64,000 nt of DNA, from positions 186,001-250,000 of the forward strand of contig CAKQWF010000002.1 in the NCBI GenBank assembly GCA_934277985.1, in the 5' to 3' direction. The first letter of the stretch is position 1, and every line of letters starts with the position of its first letter. Below the pieces are notes generated by a model that saw nothing but the letters and a program-made list of their open reading frames with translations, made no database searches and was not told the DNA's origin. Origin of the DNA: an uncultured Oxalobacter sp. (GTDB taxonomy: Bacteria; Pseudomonadota; Gammaproteobacteria; Burkholderiales; Burkholderiaceae_D). A program made the translations under genes and the position numbers. Of this stretch, positions 48,527 to 57,082 are shown in pieces.

Positions 48527-49810
48527 ATGACTTATGCATCACCATCATTTGATCTGCTGAAACAGGCACGCAGCCGTTATTCCCAACGTGAAATCGCGGA
48601 ATTTATTGGCAGGGATACCAAAACGGTCCGTCGCTGGGAAAAGGGTGAAACACCTTGCCCTGCCATGCTGGAACCGGCTCTCCGTCACCTGCTCCAGCAG
48701 CCAGCCAATCTTCAGGAAAACGGGGATAACTCTTTCCGTTTCATTGACCTTTTCGCTGGTATTGGCGGTATCCGGATGGGATTCGAGGCGCATGGCGGCC
48801 AGTGTGTTTTTACTAGCGAATATAATGATTTCTCAAAGAAAACCTATCTGGAAAACTACGGAGACCGTCATCCCTTTATCGGTGATATCGTTCCGTTCCA
48901 TGCCGAAGATGTTCCGAACCATGATGTCCTGCTGGCAGGTTTTCCCTGTCAGCCGTTCAGTATTGCTGGTGTCAGCAAGAAGAATTCCCTTGGCCGGCCT
49001 CACGGCTTCGCCTGTGAAACCCAGGGAACCCTGTTTTTCGATGTAGCCAGAATCATCGAGGCAAAACGTCCCAAGGCTTTCCTTCTTGAAAACGTCAAGA
49101 ACCTTATGTCCCATGACAGGGGGCACACGTTCGACGTGATCCTGCGTACCCTGAAGGATGAGCTTGGCTATCAGGTCCATTACCGGATTATTGACGGACA
49201 GCATTTCACGCCACAGCACAGGGAACGGATCATTATTGTCGGATTCCGGGAAGATACGGACTTCACGTGGGATGACCTGAGACTTCCTAGGGAAGGTCCG
49301 AAAGTGGGGGCCATTCTTCACCGGACTGATGGAACGGAACCTTTCCTTCCATGGGACGGAAACCGTTATTTCGATCATGCACGACGTGAGGTACTTCCGA
49401 AATTCACGCTGACACCACGGCTGTGGGAATACCTTCAGGCATATGCGGCCAAACACCGTGCTGCCGGCAACGGATTCGGATTCGGACTTGTCTGGCCAGA
49501 CAGTGTGACACGTACTCTTTCCGCCCGGTACTACAAAGACGGTTCTGAAATCCTGGTCTGGCAGGGAGATGACCAGCGGCCACGGAGGCTGACTCCACGT
49601 GAATGTGCCCGGCTGATGGGGTTTCCGGACACATTCAGAATTCCGGTCAGCGATACCCAGGCTTACCGCCAGTTCGGAAACAGTGTGGTTGTCCCCGTCA
49701 TGCAGGAAGTTGCCCGCATCATGGTTCATCATGTCCAGCAGCTGATCGAACAGGAACGTACAGGCATGCACCAGTTACCTCTTCCCCTGACTCATGACAG
49801 ATATCGTTGA
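48527..49810 (+). CDS. DNA cytosine-5 methyltransferase (Dcm / M.EcoRII-like)
   Basis: 427 residues. An N-terminal helix-turn-helix-like segment ([24 protein letters not shown], about 17-40) precedes the C5-methyltransferase. Motif I is [16 protein letters not shown] and motif IV is GFPCQPFS, with Cys141. Motif VI is LLENVKNL, motif [15 protein letters not shown] and motif [11 protein letters not shown]. The stretch after motif IV ([20 protein letters not shown]) is Dcm/M.EcoRII-like, so the predicted target is CCWGG. In EcoRII the N-terminal part represses its own promoter; the same is plausible here. It overlaps vsr by 17 bp. Confidence 0.93.
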   Translation: MTYASPSFDLLKQARSRYSQREIAEFIGRDTKTVRRWEKGETPCPAMLEPALRHLLQQPANLQENGDNSFRFIDLFAGIGGIRMGFEAHGGQCVFTSEYNDFSKKTYLENYGDRHPFIGDIVPFHAEDVPNHDVLLAGFPCQPFSIAGVSKKNSLGRPHGFACETQGTLFFDVARIIEAKRPKAFLLENVKNLMSHDRGHTFDVILRTLKDELGYQVHYRIIDGQHFTPQHRERIIIVGFREDTDFTWDDLRLPREGPKVGAILHRTDGTEPFLPWDGNRYFDHARREVLPKFTLTPRLWEYLQAYAAKHRAAGNGFGFGLVWPDSVTRTLSARYYKDGSEILVWQGDDQRPRRLTPRECARLMGFPDTFRIPVSDTQAYRQFGNSVVVPVMQEVARIMVHHVQQLIEQERTGMHQLPLPLTHDRYR

Positions 49811-50240
49811 TCCGGAAACCCGCAGCCGTATGATGTCCGGCATTCGCGGCAAAAATACCAGGCCGGAGATACTGGTTCGCAGTCTTCTGCACCGTCGCGG
49901 TTTCCGGTTTCGGATCAATGTCCGGGATCTTCCCGGAAAACCGGATGTGGTACTTCCGAAATACCATGCCGTGATCTTTATCAACGGCTGTTTCTGGCAT
50001 GGGCATGACTGCCCCCTCTTCCGGATGCCTGGAACCCGTGAGGATTTCTGGAAAAAAAAGATTGAGGACAACCGGACACGCGACCGGAAAACACTGGAGG
50101 CACTGGCTGGTTCCGGCTGGCGTGTCGGTATTGTCTGGGAATGCGCCCTGCGCGGGAAAGACCACGATCCGGAAAAGGTTGTCACGCTTCTTGAACAGTG
50201 GCTGACTGGCAATGAACAACACTTCGAGGCAAGGAAATGA
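49794..50240 (+). CDS. vsr: Very short patch repair endonuclease (Vsr)
   Basis: Nicks next to T:G mismatches arising from deaminated 5-methylcytosine, preventing C-to-T mutation at methylated sites. The 148-residue length is typical. [20 protein letters not shown], the catalytic strand [29 protein letters not shown] (Asp and zinc ligands) and the [13 protein letters not shown] helix are present. Its ATG lies inside the methyltransferase gene and its stop overlaps the endonuclease start, so all three genes are translationally coupled. Confidence 0.96.
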   Translation: MTDIVDPETRSRMMSGIRGKNTRPEILVRSLLHRRGFRFRINVRDLPGKPDVVLPKYHAVIFINGCFWHGHDCPLFRMPGTREDFWKKKIEDNRTRDRKTLEALAGSGWRVGIVWECALRGKDHDPEKVVTLLEQWLTGNEQHFEARK

Positions 50241-51475
50241 AACAGGGATATCTGTCGCAGTATTTTGAGGGAGTGGGTATCAAGCGGCTGAGTACGGTGG
50301 AAATCCGTCTGGATCGCTCACACCAGCATGAATTCAATGGTGCAGAACCCCTGAAAAACATTCTGGGGGAACCGGAAGGAAAAATGCGCTTCCCTTCCCG
50401 TTTTCTCTATCTTTCCGACCGGACGGAAGATCCTGTCGTCGATGATGGAAACATGACATGGTACGATGCCCGCAGGAAATCGCGGACTGAACGGGGTGTC
50501 ATGCGCTGGGAGTACCGGCTGTATTTCACCGGAAACCAGGTTATTTCTAGCGCGGGAGAAGGTGATCTTCTGGTTATTGCCAGACTGCATGATAACCGGC
50601 TGCTGGCCATTGTTGCCGAAAAGGATTCGACTGTGGAACGGCAGCTCCTCTGGCTGTTCGGTTCTCCGGATCTGGCCAGCCAGAGTTTTACTGTCCAGTC
50701 CCAAGAAGATATGGATCGGGAACGTATCGGCTTTGCAGCCAGAACCATTCTTGAACAGATCGGGATTGAGGTTGAGGAAGAGGCCCCGGACTATCTGGAA
50801 GGCATGCTGGAAAAATTCGGTGGTTTTTTCCCGAAAACGGCCGAGTTTTCCGCCTATGCCAGAAACACACTGAAAGGCATATCCTGTCTGGACAGCCCTG
50901 ATGAAGCGCTGATGGCATGGATGGAACGGGAAGAAATCCTGTTCCGGACACTGGAAAGACATCTGCTCTCAAGCCGGCTGCGTGATCTGATGGAAAAGGG
51001 AACAGATGATCCCGAACCATATATCCAAGCCGTCCAGAGTACCCTCCAGCGCAGGAAATCACGCGCCGGTTCCGCTCTTGAAAATCATGTGGAACAGGTT
51101 TTCTGTGAACATGGCATTACCTATACCCGGAACGGTATTACTGAAAACAGGCTGAAACCGGACTTCATTTTCCCGGGTATTGCGCGATACCATGATCCAC
51201 TTTTTCCGGAAACACGACTGACCATGTTGGCTTCCAAGACAACGTGCAAGGACCGCTGGCGCCAGATACTGAACGAGGCAGCACGTATCGCTAGGAAACA
51301 TCTACTGACACTGGAACCCGGAATCAGCGAGAACCAGACAAACGAAATGCGTGCTGAACATGTCCAGCTTGTTCTTCCTGCGGGATTGCATTCGACTTAC
51401 ACGGATTCACAGCGTTCATGGTTAATGGATATTTCCTCTTTTATCCGGATGACCGCTGAAAGGCAGAAGGGTTGA
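50237..51475 (+). CDS. EcoRII-like type II restriction endonuclease
   Basis: 412 residues, close to EcoRII (404). The N-terminal part (about 1-200) fits the EcoRII effector-binding domain. The C-terminal part has the EcoRII catalytic fold: SRAGSALENHVEQVF, KPDFIFPG (Lys307-Pro-Asp-Phe) and LASKTTCKDRWRQILNEA (Lys334). The HLLTLEPGISENQTNEM segment follows. EcoRII is a type IIE enzyme cutting before CCWGG and needing two sites; the cognate methyltransferase is upstream. All visible active-site elements are intact, so an active system is expected. Confidence 0.9.
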   Translation: MKQGYLSQYFEGVGIKRLSTVEIRLDRSHQHEFNGAEPLKNILGEPEGKMRFPSRFLYLSDRTEDPVVDDGNMTWYDARRKSRTERGVMRWEYRLYFTGNQVISSAGEGDLLVIARLHDNRLLAIVAEKDSTVERQLLWLFGSPDLASQSFTVQSQEDMDRERIGFAARTILEQIGIEVEEEAPDYLEGMLEKFGGFFPKTAEFSAYARNTLKGISCLDSPDEALMAWMEREEILFRTLERHLLSSRLRDLMEKGTDDPEPYIQAVQSTLQRRKSRAGSALENHVEQVFCEHGITYTRNGITENRLKPDFIFPGIARYHDPLFPETRLTMLASKTTCKDRWRQILNEAARIARKHLLTLEPGISENQTNEMRAEHVQLVLPAGLHSTYTDSQRSWLMDISSFIRMTAERQKG

Positions 51476-51558
51476 CCTACAACCCGCAGACGGCTTCTCT
51501 CGAATATCTGGACTGATTGTTTTTTGCCGGATCAGTCAAAATCCCTGAAAGAATAATC

Positions 51559-52758
51559 ATGTTCAAAAAAAGAATTCTTTTCGTCATTCTGGCGTGTTTG
51601 ACCTTTTTCTGTATGGTTCATGCCAAGGCGCAAGATACCGCTTTTTCACAGCCGGAAATGGGACTGTCTCCTGAAGACCTGATGGCAAAAGCGGAAAAAG
51701 GCGATGCTGATGCCCAGTATTTTCTGGGAACGCGTTATCTGTCCGTTCTTGAAGATGGGAAAAATCGACAGAAAGCAGTTTACTGGCTTCAGAAAGCCGT
51801 TGAAGGGGGAAATGCTGAAGCCCAGTTAAAATTGGGGATAATGTATTCTTTTGGGGTTGATATACCCAAAGATGAAAAGAAAGCAGTATCTTTGGTCATG
51901 CAGTCCGCCGAACAGGGATTTTCACCAGCACAATTTCTTTTGTATTTCGTGTACTCGGAACACGAAGAGGAGCTCCGGCAATATTTCCGCAGGACAGAAA
52001 CATCGGGAGATACGGAAGCCCGATGTTTTTCCGATATGATGCTCTCCATGAGAAAGGGCGGTATTGTTCCAGATAACAGAAAAGCCATTTCATGGCTTCA
52101 TAAAGCGGCAGAGCATGGATACATGCCAGCACAGGATATACTGGCAGATATGTATGCCAAAGGTTTTGATGTCGAGCGGGATGACGCAAAGGCTGCCTAT
52201 TGGCTTGAAAAAGTAGCAGAACAGGGTGTGCCTCATGCACAGAGCAGATTGGCAAACCAGTATGCCAACGGGCAAGGTGTTCCCAGGGATTTTGCAAAAG
52301 CTGTTTATTGGGATCAAAAAGCCGCGGATCAGAATGACGTTTATGCCCAGGCCCATCTGGGAACGGCATATTACTATGGTCGTGGAGTTACCCGGAATTA
52401 TGAAAAAGCAGCCTACTGGTACCGGAAAGCGGCTGAACAGGGACTTGCAGTAGCACAAAATGATTTGGCTATTGTTTATATGAAAGGTGATGGCGTTCCA
52501 CGCAATTACCAAAAGGCGTTCCATTGGGCCAAAAAGGCTGCCAAACAGGGATATCCTGAGGCACAGCTCAATCTTGGGCTGATGTATGCAAATGGACAAG
52601 GCACAAAGAAAAATTATCTTTATGCCTATGTTCTGCTCAATCGGGCTGCCGTCACAGTTGAAAGCGCAAGAGAAATTCGGGATCGTCTGGAGGCAAAGAT
52701 GACGCAAAAAGAAATTGCCAAAGCGCAGGCCATGACAATCGATGATGTTCTAAAATGA
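51559..52758 (+). CDS. Exported Sel1-repeat protein
   Basis: 399 residues from the ATG at 51559 (MFKKRILFVILACLTFF). The signal peptide is cleaved near VHAKA. About eight 36-residue Sel1/TPR-like repeats follow (AVYWLQKAVEGGNAEAQLKLG, AAYWYRKAAEQGLAVAQNDLA and so on), ending in a helical cap. Such solenoids mediate protein contacts in the periplasm or during host interaction. It lies 83 bp after the endonuclease on the same strand, as a passenger of the island. Partner unknown; not a known R-M component. Confidence 0.88.
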   Translation: MFKKRILFVILACLTFFCMVHAKAQDTAFSQPEMGLSPEDLMAKAEKGDADAQYFLGTRYLSVLEDGKNRQKAVYWLQKAVEGGNAEAQLKLGIMYSFGVDIPKDEKKAVSLVMQSAEQGFSPAQFLLYFVYSEHEEELRQYFRRTETSGDTEARCFSDMMLSMRKGGIVPDNRKAISWLHKAAEHGYMPAQDILADMYAKGFDVERDDAKAAYWLEKVAEQGVPHAQSRLANQYANGQGVPRDFAKAVYWDQKAADQNDVYAQAHLGTAYYYGRGVTRNYEKAAYWYRKAAEQGLAVAQNDLAIVYMKGDGVPRNYQKAFHWAKKAAKQGYPEAQLNLGLMYANGQGTKKNYLYAYVLLNRAAVTVESAREIRDRLEAKMTQKEIAKAQAMTIDDVLK

Positions 52759-52950
52759 ACCTGCGGTCAAAGTGCTTCGAACCTGGTTCCTTGATTCTGA
52801 CCCCCTCCTGTAAAAAAAATCGCATTTCCGGCATATTTTGGGGAACGCCCGGTCATTTGGCAAAACGGTTTTTACTTTGATTCCCCCGTATCCCCGGCGA
52901 GTAAAGAAGAAGGGGGGCAGTCCATTTGCTACCCCTTGTTTTTCCCGTTT

Positions 52951-53193
52951 TCATGACTGATCCGCCAGCATCCGTTGTGTCTGTCTGATGAAGTCTCTGG
53001 CGTCCCGCAATACCTGATTGATCCGCTTTCTCTCCGCTATGGCGCCGGCTGTATATTTGCCATGCTTCAAGGCATTCATGCGGCTTCGCTTCTTGCCTTC
53101 AGGGGTTTTCACGCCTGCCGACTTCCACGGTTTCCATGTGTGTATCAGGGCGGCCTGTTTTGCCTTGCGTTCTTCCGTCCAGCCGTTTGACAT
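52951..53193 (-). CDS. Small island-encoded protein, function unknown
   Basis: 80 residues from the ATG at 53193 (MSNGWTEERKAKQAALIHTW). Basic, with WKPWKSAGVKTPEGKKRSRMNALKHG in the middle. This pattern is shared by small proteins found in phages and genomic islands, possibly binding nucleic acid. It overlaps the next gene upstream by 95 bp in a different frame. It is the last gene of the minus-strand island module. Confidence 0.7.
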   Translation of the reverse strand: MSNGWTEERKAKQAALIHTWKPWKSAGVKTPEGKKRSRMNALKHGKYTAGAIAERKRINQVLRDARDFIRQTQRMLADQS

Positions 53194-53704
53194 GGCTATC
53201 CTCCAATAATCCGTTTTGTGTGATGTTTTTTTCTGTCGCGTGCGTAAGACCATTATTGACCTGTTGCGGTCCGCTGGTGATATTGGCCTGCCGTGCATAG
53301 ACTACCGGCGGATTCTTCACGTTGGACAAGGTTTCCAGTGTCATGCGGCATTGGTTCTGTGCCCTGAATGCCAGTTTCATCAGGGCTTCGATGTTGTCCA
53401 GTCTGCCTTGCTGACAGTCTGCCCGCCTTGCCAGATTGACGAACATGGTTTGCAGGGCGACCGCCTGACCGTACAGCATGGCTTCCACGGCTTTCATGTC
53501 TCCGTTGTGGATGGCTTCGGTCGATTCTTTTACCGTTTTTTCCAGAGCATGAATGTCGAGGTTGTCTTTCCCGAAAAGCGCATTGCCGTATTGCTCCACA
53601 ACGGCACTGGCGCTGATAGAAGGCGATAAGACCGCTTTGGCATACCCGTCTTTCAAGTCCTTTTTGTCTTTTGCCGCCGGTTGACGTTTCTTTCTTTCCG
53701 TCAT
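53099..53704 (-). CDS. Island-encoded protein, function unknown
   Basis: 201 residues from the ATG at 53704, which has AGGAG 8 nt upstream. N-terminal basic region (MTERKKRQPAAKDKKDLKDG), then helical and Gln/Ala-rich (EAMLYGQAVALQTMFVNLARRADC). VKNPPVVYARQANITSGPQQVN near residue 140 is a motif seen in proteins of proteobacterial integrative elements. The ATG overlaps the stop of the 106-residue gene (ATGA). Its 3' end overlaps the 80-residue gene by 95 bp. Confidence 0.75.
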   Translation of the reverse strand: MTERKKRQPAAKDKKDLKDGYAKAVLSPSISASAVVEQYGNALFGKDNLDIHALEKTVKESTEAIHNGDMKAVEAMLYGQAVALQTMFVNLARRADCQQGRLDNIEALMKLAFRAQNQCRMTLETLSNVKNPPVVYARQANITSGPQQVNNGLTHATEKNITQNGLLEDSHVKRLDGRTQGKTGRPDTHMETVEVGRRENP

Positions 53705-54021
53705 GGTTTGTTCTCCTGCCTTTCGCATTCCAGATATTTCAGGTGTTCATGGGGCGGCAGGTATGAACTCCGTCCGATCATGCCCCGGGCCAGTTCGATG
53801 GCTGATCGTTCTGTCCAGCCTTCATTGATGAAGTATCGGGTCAGGGCTTTTTCTTCGTATGGGAATGCCTTCAATTCGGCTTCTGTAATGCGTTCATTGG
53901 CAGATTTTGCTACTGCTATTTCCGCTACTTTTGCTACAACATTCCCGCTTGTGACTGTCTTGCCGGTTGCCGTACCGCCATATCTGGCAAACAGGTTACG
54001 TTCCAGTTCTTCAAGTTCCAT
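53701..54021 (-). CDS. Small island-encoded protein, function unknown
   Basis: 106 residues, acidic at the N terminus (MELEELERNLFARYGG). The segment VVAKVAEIAVAKSANE is encoded by one copy of the GCTA repeat family (53906-53937). A C-terminal helix (WTERSAIELARGMIG) follows. It is translationally coupled to the downstream 201-residue gene. No family recognised. Confidence 0.65.
   Translation of the reverse strand: MELEELERNLFARYGGTATGKTVTSGNVVAKVAEIAVAKSANERITEAELKAFPYEEKALTRYFINEGWTERSAIELARGMIGRSSYLPPHEHLKYLECERQENKP
53906..53937 (-). repeat. GCTA-family repeat inside a coding region, copy A
   Basis: On the plus strand it reads as spaced GCTA(C/T) units (TTTGCTACTGCTATTTCCGC first), with GCT recurring every 6-9 bp. 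On the coding strand it gives alternating GTAGC/ATAGC codons for the AKVAEIAVAK segment. Confidence 0.65.
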
Positions 54022-54058
54022 ATTTCACCCTTTGATATTTTTCCGTTTCACAGGAACC

Positions 54059-54142
54059 TGCTACTGCTATTTCTGCTATTCGTGCTATTTTGTGCCTGCA
54101 AAATAAGCACAAGTAGCAAAAATAGCGTGAATAGCCGTAGCA
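54059..54142. repeat. Large imperfect inverted repeat of GCTA units
   Basis: The left arm (54059-54095) carries spaced GCTA units, and the right arm (54107-54142) is its imperfect reverse complement, with an 11-bp loop (TGCAAAATAAG region). It occupies the 127-bp gap between the DUF3987 gene and the 106-residue gene. Candidate replication origin, processing site or mRNA structure; it lacks a classical terminator T run. Confidence 0.7.
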
Positions 54143-54148
54143 AAGTTT

Positions 54149-55729
54149 CTAAAACATGGTCAGTTTTGGATTGATGATGACCAGCTTTGCATTACCGCTT
54201 CGGTCTATCCGGATACGGTCAAGTTCCTGCAATGTTTCCAGCGCTTCATTAAGCTGTTCACTTTTCCGGATGGGGCCATATTGAAGAATATGGTTCTGTC
54301 GCATGCCGTGCGTCCGTTCATTCTGCGCTTTCCCGATAAGCCAGTTATCCAGCTTTTTCAGCCTGATCTGTTCCGGTGGGGTGGCAATATCGTTAAAGAA
54401 GCGTTTGGCCTCGTTCAGGTGCCACAAAACGATCACTGCCGCCCTATCAAGACAATCTGCACATATTGGTGTTTTGCCATGCTCGAAATAATGGAACAGG
54501 GCGGCAAGTCTGGCGATGTTGTCCGCTGCCTTGCTTGCCATATCGTTGATGTCTTCCAGTTTTCCGCCATTGCCCAGCGCTTTTTCAATGGCGTTATATT
54601 GGCTGACCCAGAGGGTTTTTACTTCCGGCGGGAATGTCATGAGGCAGGGTTCAAGCCTGCATTTTTCTGTTATTGGCAATTCATCCGACAATAGGGCTTT
54701 CAGTCTGTCATTGAATTTTTCCAGTGCTGGCCATGTATCCGGTTCATCTCTGAAAAGACGGGTTCCCTGTGTGGACTGTGGTACCGATATGAGAAAACGC
54801 GCCATAAACCCATTGCCTCTTGCCAGCTCTCCATTCTTCGCATAAAATTCTCGCAAGGTTTCCTGTTGTACTTGCAGGGAAACGGTCAATCTGGCTCCGC
54901 TGATCGTGAATGAATCGCTTGTTCTCCGGTCAACCCGTACATCGGCACCATCCCATAGCTGGTTAATCAGGGCCAGATTGCGCATGATGGAGTCTTTCCC
55001 CATGCCATGCGAACCGAATACCGTTCCGCCTTCTGACGAGATAACACCCGCTGTCGGGCAGCCTGTCGCCAGATTGAAGCCCAGTACTTCGGGCGTGAAA
55101 TCCGTGTAGATCATGCGCGGTTCAAGCGGTTTTGCCGGTGTGGCCGCTTCCAGAACACGCAAGTCGTTTTTTGCCTTCTCAAGATCATCCGGCTTGCATT
55201 GCGGAGCTTTGGACAAGGCGGTTATCCGGGCTTCCAGTCCACTTATTTCGGCTTTCCATGCCCTGTAATCGGCACTCCATTTGACCAGTTCGGGTTCTGT
55301 CTGTTTTTCAAGTTCCTGCACATGGTCATGTATGGCTTTCATGAAATGTCTGTCACAGCTCGTTTTACGTTCTCCTGAACGGGCAATGACCAGTGAATAC
55401 AGGCTTGTCGGGCCGGTCAGTTTTCCGGCTCGCGCTACGTCGATATGGCCTTGTATCGCCAGTGACAAGGCACCCAGTGCAGAAGCGGATATTAACGGGA
55501 CAGGGGCCTGATAGAAGGCTTGAGCTTCAATAACCGCTTCTCGTATGGTTTCAGGCAAGGCATTGACCGGATAGGGATCCGGCTTTTCCCTGTTTTCAAG
55601 TGGTTGTGGGTCGGGCCAGAGGTCTTTTCCGGCTGTAATAGTGCCTGGCAGCGTGATTTGTTCCACCTGTTTATTAGCAAAAATAGCAGGAATAGCAGTA
55701 GCAAACTCCGGGTTTTGTAATGTTTTCAT
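54149..55729 (-). CDS. DUF3987 primase/helicase-associated protein
   Basis: 526 residues of the DUF3987 (YfjI-like) type found in integrated elements beside Toprim primases; it probably acts in element replication. Features seen are ALPETIREAVIEAQAFYQAPVPLISASALGALSLA near residue 60 and the P-loop-like VIARSGERKTSCDRHFM near 125. GVISSEGGTVFGSHGMGKD and a C-terminal winged-helix-like region follow. The Walker A Gly-Lys pattern is atypical. Its N-terminal FATAIPAIFANK is encoded by a copy of the GCTA repeat. It overlaps the primase stop by 4 bp. Confidence 0.82.
   Translation of the reverse strand: MKTLQNPEFATAIPAIFANKQVEQITLPGTITAGKDLWPDPQPLENREKPDPYPVNALPETIREAVIEAQAFYQAPVPLISASALGALSLAIQGHIDVARAGKLTGPTSLYSLVIARSGERKTSCDRHFMKAIHDHVQELEKQTEPELVKWSADYRAWKAEISGLEARITALSKAPQCKPDDLEKAKNDLRVLEAATPAKPLEPRMIYTDFTPEVLGFNLATGCPTAGVISSEGGTVFGSHGMGKDSIMRNLALINQLWDGADVRVDRRTSDSFTISGARLTVSLQVQQETLREFYAKNGELARGNGFMARFLISVPQSTQGTRLFRDEPDTWPALEKFNDRLKALLSDELPITEKCRLEPCLMTFPPEVKTLWVSQYNAIEKALGNGGKLEDINDMASKAADNIARLAALFHYFEHGKTPICADCLDRAAVIVLWHLNEAKRFFNDIATPPEQIRLKKLDNWLIGKAQNERTHGMRQNHILQYGPIRKSEQLNEALETLQELDRIRIDRSGNAKLVIINPKLTMF
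55673..55705 (+). repeat. GCTA-family repeat inside a coding region, copy C
   Basis: The plus strand reads TTAGCAAAAATAGCAGGAAT then AGCAGTAGCAAAC, the opposite orientation to copy A. It lies in the start of the DUF3987 gene and is translated as EFATAIPAIFANK. The same motif in either orientation is tolerated in frame. Confidence 0.65.
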
Positions 55730-56688
55730 TGTTTGCCCCTTTTTATCATCCGGTGCAGGTCATTGAAGTCGGTCGCGCCTTCCGGTCTCTTGTCTCCGAA
55801 GTCCGGCACGGCCAGATAGCCATTTACCGCTTGCGCGGCTTCGGTGGCTTTGAGGATGCCGATGTTTTCCGGCTGGCCGTTTCTGTCCACTCTCCGATAA
55901 TCGTCATCGGCCCAGAGGATGATTTTCCTGCCCGGGTATCGCTCCCGCATGGCTCTGGCCACGCTTAACAGGTTGCCCGCGTCAAAGGCTACAATGATGT
56001 CGTCTCCTGTGGCTTCGTGGATGCTGGCACCTGTGGCGAAGCCTTCACAGATGCCCAGGTCTCCGGCTCCCTTGTTTCCTATCGGGTGGTAACAGCCTTT
56101 TTTGCGCCCGCCTTTCAGAAAGCGTTTGTTGGTGCCGTCCGGCAGTCTTGCGGGATAGATGCGCTGGTATGAAACGATTTCTCCATTGAAGTACATGGGG
56201 ATGATAAGGACGTTTCTCCCGTCGATCAGGGCGTCATGCGGCTGTATGCCTTTTTCGATCAGGTAGGGATGGTCTGCTGTGGCCGGGCAAAATCCCTGTA
56301 TGTCTTCTCTGGCCTGTCTGGCCATGTGCCGGTATCCGGCTTCGATCTCCCGTTTCCTGATTTCTTCGGCCTGTCTGATATGGCGGTCGATTCTCCTGCG
56401 CTCTTCCCGGTTCAGTTCCCCATATTCCCGGCAGTGCCATCGGTGGCTTTCTCCGGTTCTCCAGTCTCCGAAGGCGCCAGCCATGCCGTACCAGATGCAC
56501 CAGCCGGATGTATCGCCTTTTTTGCCGTTGGTGGAAAAGCGCTGTATTACGCCTTCTTCCCTGATGGCTTCCGGGGCATGGCCCATGCGTTTGCGCATGA
56601 AATTGAGGAATAGCGAAGGAAGTTCGCCTTCCAATGGAATCAGGGCAATATCCCCCCCTTCCAGTCTGGCATGTGTTTTCTTTTTCAT
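55726..56688 (-). CDS. Toprim-domain primase (P4/phage-type)
   Basis: 320 residues from the ATG at 56688. The N-terminal region (about 40-110) holds WCIWYGMAGAFGDWRTGE, typical of the DUF7146-like N-terminal part of island primases. The middle has the Toprim domain: GDLGICEGFATGASIHEATG (Glu) and KIILWADDDYR (Asp-x-Asp). No helicase domain is fused; that role may fall to the coupled DUF3987 gene. The ATG at 56769 is an alternative without better signals. It primes replication of the element, by family analogy. Confidence 0.85.
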   Translation of the reverse strand: MKKKTHARLEGGDIALIPLEGELPSLFLNFMRKRMGHAPEAIREEGVIQRFSTNGKKGDTSGWCIWYGMAGAFGDWRTGESHRWHCREYGELNREERRRIDRHIRQAEEIRKREIEAGYRHMARQAREDIQGFCPATADHPYLIEKGIQPHDALIDGRNVLIIPMYFNGEIVSYQRIYPARLPDGTNKRFLKGGRKKGCYHPIGNKGAGDLGICEGFATGASIHEATGDDIIVAFDAGNLLSVARAMRERYPGRKIILWADDDYRRVDRNGQPENIGILKATEAAQAVNGYLAVPDFGDKRPEGATDFNDLHRMIKRGKQ

Positions 56689-56704
56689 GGAGTTTGCCTT
56701 TCTG

Positions 56705-56947
56705 TTAGCCGACGCTTTTACGTGCTTGTGCAGTACTGGTGCAGCGACCTGATTCCGCCATCCAGTCATCTATATCTTGTCGGTAATAGAAAATCCGGCC
56801 ACGCTTAATGAATTTAGGCCCCTTGCCATTGCAGCGCATCATGGCCAGTGTCTTTTCAGATAATCCCGTGTAAGCAGATGCATTTCTTGTATCCAGACGT
56901 CCGTCAGGATAAACAACAACTTCCTTACATGTGATGCCTTCGATCAT
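56705..56947 (-). CDS. AlpA/excisionase-type helix-turn-helix protein
   Basis: 80 residues from the ATG at 56947, with AAGGAA upstream. A winged-helix DNA-binding domain of the AlpA/MerR-like type: RLDTRNASAYTGLSEKTLAMMR as helix-turn-helix and KRGRIFYYRQDIDDWM as wing. These proteins act as recombination directionality factors or activators of integrase and excision. It is the first gene of the minus-strand island module, divergent from the RHH-integrase pair. Confidence 0.85.
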   Translation of the reverse strand: MIEGITCKEVVVYPDGRLDTRNASAYTGLSEKTLAMMRCNGKGPKFIKRGRIFYYRQDIDDWMAESGRCTSTAQARKSVG

Positions 56948-56983
56948 TAAAGATTCCTTTGCATGCAAGAATTAAAAATACAT

Positions 56984-57039
56984 CAATAGAATAATAAACA
57001 ATTCTATGTATTGCAATAGAATACATGTAACGATAGAAT
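56984..57039. promoter_or_regulatory. Operator cluster of ATAGAAT repeats
   Basis: CAATAGAAT occurs at 56984-56992 and 57014-57022, CGATAGAAT at 57031-57039, and the inverted ATTCTATGT at 57001-57009. All lie in the 135-bp gap between the divergent AlpA-type and RHH genes. This is the expected layout for a ribbon-helix-helix repressor operator controlling both promoters. Confidence 0.6.
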
Positions 57040-57082
57040 GGTGCAGAACTTGCGAGAACTTTTGAACGAAAGGATATAAAAA

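Noticed and set aside
53906..55705. CRISPR-like array from the repeated GCTA motifs
   Set aside because: Copies are few, in both orientations, irregularly spaced, partly coding, and without cas genes or uniform spacers.
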